From contig CAKZVG010000489.1 in assembly GCA_937921835.1 (NCBI GenBank), forward strand, positions 1 through 6,787: a stretch of 6,787 bases of DNA, in the 5' to 3' direction. Source of the stretch: an uncultured Bryobacteraceae bacterium. GTDB lineage: Bacteria; Acidobacteriota; Terriglobia; Bryobacterales; Bryobacteraceae. The notes beneath the pieces were generated by a model. The model made no database searches and had not been told where the DNA came from. It saw only the letters and a list, made by a program, of their open reading frames with translations. Within the stretch, counting starts at the first letter, position 1, and each line of letters opens with the position of its first letter. Shown in pieces: positions 1 through 5,139 of this stretch. The position numbers and the translations under genes are program-made.

Positions 1-930
1 GGAAACCGCGCCGCCCGGCGCGAACCCCGCCTGCTCCCGCGGCGCTTCCGCCACCACCGTCTCGCCGCTTGCCAGCCGCGCTTCGATGTGGCAGCGGTTC
101 CCCAGAAACACCGTTGAAGTCACGGTGGCCTCGCGCGCGCGAACATCGCCGCCGGGCCGCGCGGCCGCGATCCGCGTCAGTTCGGGGCGCACGCCGACGC
201 CGCCGATCCAGTTCACCGAACCAAGGAACGACGCCACGAAGCGCGTCCGCGGGCGCAAATAGAGATCCTCGGGCGAACCCGCCTGTTCCAGCCCCCCGTC
301 GCGCATCACGGCGATGGAGTCCGACAGCGAGAGCGCTTCTTCCTGGTCGTGCGTGACCAGCAGGAAGGTGACGCCCACCCGCCGCTGCAAGGCTTTGAGT
401 TCCGCGCGCATCTGGCGGCGCAGGTTCGGGTCGAGAGCCGACAGCGGCTCGTCGAGCAGCAGCAGCTCCGGCTCCAACACCAACGAACGCGCCAGCGCCA
501 CGCGCTGCCGCTCGCCGCCCGAGATCTCCCGCGGGCGCCGGTCCTGCTTGCCATCGAGGCGTACCAGTTCGAGGACCTGGGCGACGCGGCGGGCCATCTC
601 GGCGCGTGAGCGACATCCGTTGTGGCGCAGGCCGAACTCGATATTGCCGCGCACGGTCAGGTGCGGAAAGAGCGCGTAGTTCTGAAACACCGTGCTGACG
701 TTGCGCCGGTAGGGAGGACGGCCGTTCAGGCGCTCGCCGGCCAGCAGGATCTCGCCCGCATCCGGCTCCTCGAAGCCCGCCACCAGACGCAGCGTCGAGG
801 TCTTGCCGCAACCCGAGGGACCGAGCAGTGAATAGAACGCCCCCCGCGGCACCGCCAGGGAAACGTCGCGCACCGCGGCGTGCTTGCCGAAGCGTTTCGT
901 GATGTTGCGCAGTTCCAGAACCGGAGCCAT
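1..930 (-). CDS. ABC transporter ATP-binding protein, PotA/FbpC (MalK-type) family, 3' end cut by window edge
   Basis: This is the ATP-hydrolysing subunit of a binding-protein-dependent importer, expected to sit on the cytoplasmic face of a permease pair. Reading the minus strand from 930 gives 310 uninterrupted codons with every core motif: Walker A GPSGCGKT (residues 37-44), Q-loop Q83 in VFQNYALFPH, signature ISGGE (136-140), Walker B LLLLDEP ending in D160-E161, D-loop SALD, and switch H194 in THDQEEA. The Q-loop context resembles polyamine (PotA) ATPases most, with Fe(III)-type ATPases a close alternative; the substrate is not decidable. A TOBE_2-type C-terminal domain starts near VGVRPE (245-250) and appears to lack its first part, because ASFLGSVNW is followed almost directly by that motif. 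The gene lies downstream of guanine deaminase on the same strand. An in-frame ATG at 939 is an alternative start; neither has a good Shine-Dalgarno site. The stop codon is outside the window. Confidence 0.93.
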   Translation of the reverse strand, partial: MAPVLELRNITKRFGKHAAVRDVSLAVPRGAFYSLLGPSGCGKTSTLRLVAGFEEPDAGEILLAGERLNGRPPYRRNVSTVFQNYALFPHLTVRGNIEFGLRHNGCRSRAEMARRVAQVLELVRLDGKQDRRPREISGGERQRVALARSLVLEPELLLLDEPLSALDPNLRRQMRAELKALQRRVGVTFLLVTHDQEEALSLSDSIAVMRDGGLEQAGSPEDLYLRPRTRFVASFLGSVNWIGGVGVRPELTRIAAARPGGDVRAREATVTSTVFLGNRCHIEARLASGETVVAEAPREQAGFAPGGAVS

Positions 931-968
931 CCCAGGCATTCCACATCGTAGCTCAACTGCGCGGCGCG

Positions 969-1445
969 TCAATACGGCACGCGGTCCGGTTTGCGGAGCC
1001 ACTCGCGGAAAGCTTCGAGCGCTTCTCCGGCGAGCAGCGGGAGGCAGGGAATGCGGCGCGCGGCGGGAGCGGCGGCGAACTGCGCGTAGATGAACGAGTC
1101 GTCAAAGCCCGCCGCGGCGGCGTCGTGCGCCGACGCGCCGTAGTAGACCCGTTGGGGCCGCGCCCAGTAGATGGCTCCCAGACACATCGGGCACGGCTCG
1201 CAACTGGTGTAAAGTTCGCAGCCGGTGAGTTGGAACGCGCCCAGCGCGCGGCAGGCGGCGCGGATGGCGACGATTTCGGCGTGCGCGGTTGGATCGTTGG
1301 AGGAGGTGACCAGGTTCGCGCCCTCCGCCACGATGCGGCCGTCTTTCACGACGACGGCGCCGAACGGGCCGCCCCGCCCGGCGCGAACGTTCTCGATCGC
1401 CAGCTCGATCGCGCGCCGCATGAAGGCCGCTTCTGCCGCACCCAC
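969..1445 (-). CDS. guaD: Guanine deaminase, cytidine-deaminase-fold (Bacillus GuaD type)
   Basis: It converts guanine to xanthine and ammonia in the cytoplasm, a purine salvage or nitrogen-scavenging step. Numbering from the GTG at 1445, the 158-residue protein has the zinc site H55-A-E57 (motif THAE) and PCPMC with C85 and C88. E57 is the expected proton shuttle. The block LYTSCEPCPMCLGAIYWARP and the later GFDDSFIY are recalled hallmarks of B. subtilis guanine deaminase, including the substrate-contacting Asp (here D116) and a C-terminal Tyr (Y158). This favours guanine deaminase over TadA or cytosine deaminase. The B. subtilis enzyme is 156 residues, which supports GTG 1445. An ATG at 1421 would remove the first helix turn, and a TTG at 1493 would add 16 unlikely residues. 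No Shine-Dalgarno site is visible at a useful distance, but TATAAT lies 7 nt upstream, so translation may be leaderless. The ABC ATPase gene follows on the same strand after a gap of about 38 nt. Confidence 0.93.
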   Translation of the reverse strand: MGAAEAAFMRRAIELAIENVRAGRGGPFGAVVVKDGRIVAEGANLVTSSNDPTAHAEIVAIRAACRALGAFQLTGCELYTSCEPCPMCLGAIYWARPQRVYYGASAHDAAAAGFDDSFIYAQFAAAPAARRIPCLPLLAGEALEAFREWLRKPDRVPY

Positions 1446-1452
1446 GCCTCGG

Positions 1453-1460
1453 ATTATAAT
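1453..1460. promoter_or_regulatory. Palindromic ATTATAAT, candidate bidirectional -10 element
   Basis: The octamer ATTATAAT contains a perfect TATAAT on both strands (plus 1455-1460, minus 1458-1453) in an otherwise very GC-rich stretch between two divergent genes. On each strand the hexamer ends 7 nt before an in-frame GTG (1445 minus, 1468 plus), so initiation at the usual distance would put the first nucleotide on or next to the start codon. -35 matches are weak: TGCGCA at 1481-1476 for the minus gene and TTCTGC at 1431-1436 for the plus gene. The role is inferred from position and consensus only. Confidence 0.5.
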
Positions 1461-2583
1461 GCCGGGAGTGTCTCTTGCGCAGCCCGCGGCCAAGCCCTCC
1501 CAGCCGCCGCCACCCGAGGCCGGCTATCAGCGGCTCTACTACCTGGACGCCTTCCGCGGTTTCACCATGGTCTGCATGATCTCCGCCGGATTCGGGCTCG
1601 GGTTCTTCTCCTCGGATCCGTTCTGGGGCCCCCTGGCGCGCCAGTTCGAGCACGAGCCCTGGGAGGGGATGCGCTTCTGGGATCTCATCCAGCCGTTCTT
1701 CATGTTCATCGTGGGCGCGGCGATGCCTATCGCGTTTGCACGCCGTTGGGCCGCGGGCGAGGCGTACCCGGAGAGCTTGCGCCGCGTGGTAAGGCGCTGC
1801 GTGCTGCTGCTCTTCTGGGGACTCGTCGCGCGCTCGATTCAGGCGGGCGAACCGACGCTCGATCTGATCAACGTTCTGGCGCAACTTAGCTTCACTTACT
1901 TCGTCGCGTTCCTGGTGCTGCGGAAATCCTGCCGGGTGCAGGCCTCGATCGCCTTCGGACTGCTGGTGGCGCATTGGGCGTTGTATCAGTTCGCGCCGCT
2001 GGCCGGATTGCCGGGACCGTGGACCCGCGACGCGAACTTCGGCTCCTGGCTCGACCAGTTTCTGCTCGGGAAAAACTGGAACGGATCCTACGCCACCATC
2101 AACTGCCTGTCTTCGGCCGCCAACACGATCTTCGGCGTGATGGCCGGGGCGCTGCTGGTTTCCCAGACGCCGCCGGCGCGGAAGATGCAGATCCTGCTGC
2201 GGACCGGTTTCGGAGCGTTGCTGCTCGGCCTCGCCCTCAGTCCCGCGGTGCCGATCATCAAGAAGATCTGGACCCCGTCCTTCGCCATCTACAGCACCGG
2301 CTTCACGCTGCTGGCGCTGCTGCTTTTTTACTGGCTGACCGAAGTGCTGGGCTTCCGGCGCTGGGCGAAGGTGTTCGTCGTGGTGGGGGCGAACTCGATC
2401 TTCATCTACCTCTTCCATGAGATTCTCGGGCGCTGGCTGACCGAGACCGGCCTGGTGTTTCTGCGAGTGGCCGTGGAGGCCTGGGGACCGTGGGGCCAGG
2501 CGTTGAACGCCTGGGCCGTGATTGCGGCTCAGATCTGGCTGTGCTGGTGGCTGTGGCGAAAGCGGATCTTCTTCAAGCTTTAG
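1459..2583 (+). CDS. Heparan-alpha-glucosaminide N-acetyltransferase-like membrane protein (DUF5009/COG4299 family)
   Basis: This is a polytopic inner-membrane protein of about 374 residues. From the ATG at 1459, residues 1-25 are a Pro/Ala-rich, probably cytoplasmic leader, followed by LDAFRGFTM at the start of helix 1. The pattern H65-x2-W68-x-G-x4-D75-L-x2-P-x-F-x-FIVG matches the family core. In human HGSNAT the equivalent loop His is thought to carry the acetyl group across the membrane from acetyl-CoA. About ten hydrophobic helices can be counted, the last ending WLCWWLWRKR. The late GANSIFIYLFHEIL block is also typical. Bacterial members probably acetylate an amino sugar or cell-wall glycan, but the acceptor is unknown. 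GTG 1468 is an alternative start. If the TATAAT at 1455-1460 is the promoter, GTG 1468 is the better choice, since that hexamer overlaps the ATG. The gene is divergent from guanine deaminase and 57 nt upstream of the ferritin-like gene. Confidence 0.85.
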   Translation: MPGVSLAQPAAKPSQPPPPEAGYQRLYYLDAFRGFTMVCMISAGFGLGFFSSDPFWGPLARQFEHEPWEGMRFWDLIQPFFMFIVGAAMPIAFARRWAAGEAYPESLRRVVRRCVLLLFWGLVARSIQAGEPTLDLINVLAQLSFTYFVAFLVLRKSCRVQASIAFGLLVAHWALYQFAPLAGLPGPWTRDANFGSWLDQFLLGKNWNGSYATINCLSSAANTIFGVMAGALLVSQTPPARKMQILLRTGFGALLLGLALSPAVPIIKKIWTPSFAIYSTGFTLLALLLFYWLTEVLGFRRWAKVFVVVGANSIFIYLFHEILGRWLTETGLVFLRVAVEAWGPWGQALNAWAVIAAQIWLCWWLWRKRIFFKL

Positions 2584-2625
2584 CAGGCTGCTATTCTAAA
2601 GGTTCGTCCAACCTCAATCGGAAAG

Positions 2626-2631
2626 AAAGGA
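2626..2631 (+). promoter_or_regulatory. Shine-Dalgarno site of the ferritin-like gene
   Basis: AAAGGA lies 9 nt before the ATG at 2641 and fixes that start. Further upstream a TATTCT hexamer (2592-2597) could be a -10 element for a separate promoter, without a convincing -35. A 5-bp hairpin AGGTT/AACCT (2600-2614) falls in the predicted leader. The gene may therefore be transcribed alone as well as by read-through from the acyltransferase gene. Confidence 0.6.
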
Positions 2632-2640
2632 TCCACGCTC

Positions 2641-3075
2641 ATGAGACCCAAAGCGGCAGAGAACCTCGAAGAACTCACCGGCGTCCTGCGCCGCTGGCAA
2701 AAGCTCGAGGACTCCACCATCGAGCACACGACCGCGGTCATCGACAAGACCGGGAACTCCCTCATCAAGCTGGTGATGGAGATCATCCGGCACGATTCGG
2801 TCATGCACAAGCAGGTCCAGCAGGTCATGCTCGACAGCCTGGAGAAAGAGGCCTTCTCGCTAACGCCGGAAGAACTCGCCGACATCTGGGACATGATCGA
2901 AAAGCACGCCGCGATGGAGAAGGAGACCATCGCGCTGGCGGAGAAGGCGCAGCGCAACTGCCGCCTGTTCGTGCTGCGGCACCTGCTGTCCTACCTGATC
3001 GAGGACGAAAAGAAGCACGACCGGCTGCTGACGCAGCTTGAGGACTTCAAGCGCGGCATCTACCCGTACGCGTAA
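2641..3075 (+). CDS. Small ferritin-like four-helix protein, putative metal binding, function unknown
   Basis: I do not recognise a named family for this 144-residue protein. It reads as all alpha-helical and strongly charged, without signal peptide or membrane segment, so it is probably cytoplasmic. Four amphipathic helices can be placed at roughly 5-36, 38-70, 76-104 and 106-138. Candidate metal ligands occur in ferritin/rubrerythrin-like spacing: E23 or E28 in helix 1, E47 with H51, D52 and H56 in helix 2 (EIIRHDSVMHK), E87, H89 and E93 in helix 3, and E121, E123 and H126 in helix 4 (EDEKKHDRLL, containing ExxH). Helix 2 has Ser53 where a canonical ExxH would have Glu, so a standard di-iron site is not certain. 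A strong Shine-Dalgarno site fixes the ATG. The neighbours give no functional hint: a membrane acyltransferase upstream and a convergent phosphodiesterase downstream. A hemerythrin-like or purely structural helical bundle is the alternative. Confidence 0.8.
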   Translation: MRPKAAENLEELTGVLRRWQKLEDSTIEHTTAVIDKTGNSLIKLVMEIIRHDSVMHKQVQQVMLDSLEKEAFSLTPEELADIWDMIEKHAAMEKETIALAEKAQRNCRLFVLRHLLSYLIEDEKKHDRLLTQLEDFKRGIYPYA

Positions 3076-3078
3076 GAT

Positions 3079-3945
3079 TCAGCGCAGCCCGCGAGTCTTC
3101 AGGTACGCGATCAGCGCGGCGGGATGGTCGGTGATGATGCCGTCGACGCCCGCCGCGATCAGCTTGTCCCACTCCTCGGGGCGGTTGGCCGTCCAGGGCA
3201 CCACCTGAAGCCCGGCGGCGTGCGCTTGCGCGACCTTTTCCGGGGTCACGAGCGTGAACTGAGGCGACACTGTCCTCGCTCCCGCCTCTTCGGCGATGGC
3301 CGGGAAATCCTTCCATCCCGCCCCGTAGAGCGCGGCCAGCGGAAAGTCCGGGGCCAGCCGTTTCATGGCGTGCAGGGTGCGGAAATCGAAGGATTGGAGC
3401 AGCGCGCGTTTCTCCAAACCGTGGCGCCGCACCGCCGCCAGCACCAGCCTGGCGAATTCCTCGGGCGCCGGCGTGTAGTCCGGATGCAGCGGGCTGAGCT
3501 TGGTTTCGATGTTGAAGCCGAAGCTGCCGCGCGAGGAGAGCGCCAGCACTTCGTCGAGCGACGGCACGCGCGTCCCCGGCACCGGTTTCTGTTCCGGGAA
3601 AGCGGGGTTCTTCAGAGCGCCGCAGTCCCAGGCGCGCAGCTCCTCGAAGCTCATCTCGCGGATCACCCGCGTGCCCTTGCCGCCGGTGCAGATGTCTTTG
3701 GGCAACACCGGGTCGTGCGAGACCACCAGCACGTTGTCCCGGGTCACCGCCAGGTCGAGTTCCAGAAAATCGGCGCCCACCTCAATGGCGTGCTCGAAGG
3801 CCGGGATGGTGTTTTCCGGCAGCACCGCGCGCGCGCCGCGATGGCCGTGGACCAGAATTCGCGGCGCCGCGTCCGCCAAACCGCCCGCCAGCGTTATCAG
3901 GAGTCCCACGCCAAGCACGCTCCGTGTTGAGAGTCCGGGTTGCAT
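3079..3945 (-). CDS. Exported glycerophosphodiester phosphodiesterase (GDPD family)
   Basis: It hydrolyses glycerophosphodiesters, the deacylated phospholipid headgroups, to sn-glycerol 3-phosphate and an alcohol. From the ATG at 3945 the protein has 288 residues. An N-terminal Arg followed by a hydrophobic stretch (VLGVGLLITLAGGLA) and ADA-AP looks like a Sec signal peptide, so the enzyme is probably periplasmic. The TIM-barrel catalytic set is visible: HGHRGA with H35-R36, PENT, ELD with E62 and D64 (metal ligands), and SHD with H77. Later strands show FNIETK, LLQSFDF, and near the C-terminus VVPWTANRPEEW and GVDGIITDHP, all family hallmarks. Its length is closer to UgpQ-type enzymes than to the longer GlpQ, so I give no symbol. 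A GTG at 3951 is an alternative start two codons upstream. TATCCT 7 nt before the ATG suggests its own promoter. The gene is convergent with the ferritin-like gene. Confidence 0.94.
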   Translation of the reverse strand: MQPGLSTRSVLGVGLLITLAGGLADAAPRILVHGHRGARAVLPENTIPAFEHAIEVGADFLELDLAVTRDNVLVVSHDPVLPKDICTGGKGTRVIREMSFEELRAWDCGALKNPAFPEQKPVPGTRVPSLDEVLALSSRGSFGFNIETKLSPLHPDYTPAPEEFARLVLAAVRRHGLEKRALLQSFDFRTLHAMKRLAPDFPLAALYGAGWKDFPAIAEEAGARTVSPQFTLVTPEKVAQAHAAGLQVVPWTANRPEEWDKLIAAGVDGIITDHPAALIAYLKTRGLR

Positions 3946-3952
3946 CCTCACC

Positions 3953-3958
3953 AGGATA
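3953..3958 (-). promoter_or_regulatory. Candidate -10 element (TATCCT) for the phosphodiesterase gene
   Basis: On the minus strand TATCCT ends 7 nt before the ATG at 3945, so a transcript started at the usual distance would be leaderless or nearly so. The purine-rich GGTGAGG directly abuts the ATG, too close for a normal Shine-Dalgarno site at that codon. No clear -35 is visible. The call rests on consensus and spacing only. Confidence 0.35.
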
Positions 3959-3987
3959 GACGAGGCGCGTTAAGGAGCGATGACGGT

Positions 3988-4005
3988 GGAGGGTTCGCGC
4001 CCTCC
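3988..4005 (-). terminator. Hairpin just after mqnE, possible weak transcription terminator
   Basis: GGAGGG (3988-3993) and CCCTCC (4000-4005) form a perfect 6-bp GC stem around a 6-nt loop, starting about 10 nt past the mqnE stop. No T-tract follows on the minus strand, so it is not a standard intrinsic terminator. It could slow polymerase, protect the mRNA 3' end or work with Rho. The position between mqnE and a gene with its own candidate promoter favours a transcript boundary. Confidence 0.3.
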
Positions 4006-4015
4006 CGTCCCGCGC

Positions 4016-5134
4016 CTAGACCAGCACCGTGAAGGTGGCCTCGCTGCGCCGCACCGGGCGGTAGAGCGTGTCGCGCTCCACGGGCTCCCGGCCGGCCTCG
4101 CGGATCAGCCGCAGCAATTCGGCGCGCCGCAGCGACTGGCTGGTGGTGGCGCCGGCATCGTGGTAGATCCGCTCCTCAACCACCGTGCCGTCGATGTCGT
4201 CGGCGCCGAAACGCTGCGCAAGCTGAGCGATGCGGGGCGTCAACATCACCCAATAGGCCTTGATATGCGGGACGTTGTCCAGCAGCAGGCGCGCCACGGC
4301 GATGTTCTTGAGATCGGCGAAGCCGGTGGTGGAAGGAAGGTGCCGGAGCGGCGTGTTGGCGGGATGAAAGGCCAGTGGAATGAAGGTCACGAACCCGCCC
4401 GTTTCTTCCTGCAACTCCCGCAGGCGCAGCAGGTGGCTGGTGCGGTCCTCTTCGTTTTCGAGGTGGCCGTAGAGCATCGTGCAGTTGGACTTCAGGCCCA
4501 GCTTGTGCGCCTCGCGCGCGATCTCCAGCCACTCATCGCCGGTGATCTTGTGGTCACAGATGATGCGGCGCACGCGTTCGGAGAAGATTTCCGCGCCGCC
4601 GCCCGGGAGCGAATCCACTCCCGCGGCCATCAGGCGTTCAAGCGTCGCCCGCACGCCGAGCCCGGACCTCCTCGCCAGCCAGCCGATCTCCACCATGGTG
4701 AGCGCCTTCAGGTGCACGCCCGGGAACCGCTGCTTCAAGCCGCGGAACATCTCGCAATACCAATCGAGCGTGAGTTCGGGATGCAGCCCGCCGACGATGT
4801 GGAACTCGGTGACGGCCTCGCTCCAGCCCTGGCCAGCCTTTTCCCACACCTCTTCAAGCGAGAGCGTGTAGGCTTTGGGGTCCTTCGACTTCTTGCCGAA
4901 GGCGCACAGCCGGCAGCTCGCCACGCAGACGTCGGTCGGATTGATGTGGCGGTTGACGTTGAAGTAGGTGACGTTGCCGTGCAGGCGCTCGCGCACCAGG
5001 TTCGCCAGGTAACCGAGCGCAAGAAGGTCGGAACTGCGGTACAGCGCCAGGCCGTCGTTGTGATTCAAGCGCTCGCCGGCGCGGACCTTTTCAAACACAG
5101 GCTTCAGGCGGACGTCTTCAAATACCGGATGCAT
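4016..5134 (-). CDS. mqnE: Aminofutalosine synthase MqnE (radical SAM)
   Basis: MqnE joins 3-[(1-carboxyvinyl)oxy]benzoate to S-adenosylmethionine to form 6-amino-6-deoxyfutalosine, the early radical step of the futalosine pathway to menaquinone. The 372-residue protein has the radical SAM cluster CVASCRLC with C70, C74 and C77 after NVNRHINPTD. It also has FHIVGGLHPE, a SLPGGGAEIF block and TMLYGH. The C-terminal region with YHDAGATTSQ and REPVERDTLY is what I recall as specific to MqnE, separating it from the related MqnC and from CofG/CofH. Length is normal for the family. The ATG at 5134 follows a strong Shine-Dalgarno site at the end of mqnP and lies 5 nt after the mqnP stop, so the two are translated from one message. 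The reading frame stays open to 5746 upstream, but that part overlaps mqnP and has no family similarity. Cytoplasmic, oxygen-sensitive 4Fe-4S enzyme. Confidence 0.96.
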   Translation of the reverse strand: MHPVFEDVRLKPVFEKVRAGERLNHNDGLALYRSSDLLALGYLANLVRERLHGNVTYFNVNRHINPTDVCVASCRLCAFGKKSKDPKAYTLSLEEVWEKAGQGWSEAVTEFHIVGGLHPELTLDWYCEMFRGLKQRFPGVHLKALTMVEIGWLARRSGLGVRATLERLMAAGVDSLPGGGAEIFSERVRRIICDHKITGDEWLEIAREAHKLGLKSNCTMLYGHLENEEDRTSHLLRLRELQEETGGFVTFIPLAFHPANTPLRHLPSTTGFADLKNIAVARLLLDNVPHIKAYWVMLTPRIAQLAQRFGADDIDGTVVEERIYHDAGATTSQSLRRAELLRLIREAGREPVERDTLYRPVRRSEATFTVLV

Positions 5135-5139
5135 GCGAA

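Noticed and set aside
136..140. The run CGCGCGCG inside the ABC ATPase gene, and similar GC runs, as possible repeats or Z-DNA elements
   Set aside because: Short alternating GC runs are expected at this base composition and lie in coding sequence; no repeat unit recurs in an ordered array.
1102..2418. A 438-codon open frame on the minus strand opposite the acyltransferase gene
   Set aside because: Its translation is Arg/Gly/His/Gln-rich low-complexity sequence typical of antisense frames in GC-rich DNA, it overlaps guaD in another frame, and the opposite strand encodes a clear membrane protein.
2600..2614. Hairpin AGGTT/AACCT upstream of the ferritin-like gene as a riboswitch or terminator
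   Set aside because: The stem is only 5 bp, there is no T-tract and no conserved aptamer-like structure; it is mentioned only as a minor leader feature.
4016..5134. Calling this gene MqnC or CofH instead of MqnE
   Set aside because: The SLPGGGAEIF block and the C-terminal YHDAGATTSQ and REPVERDTLY motifs fit MqnE; a UbiA-type gene sits next to it and no F420 genes are seen.
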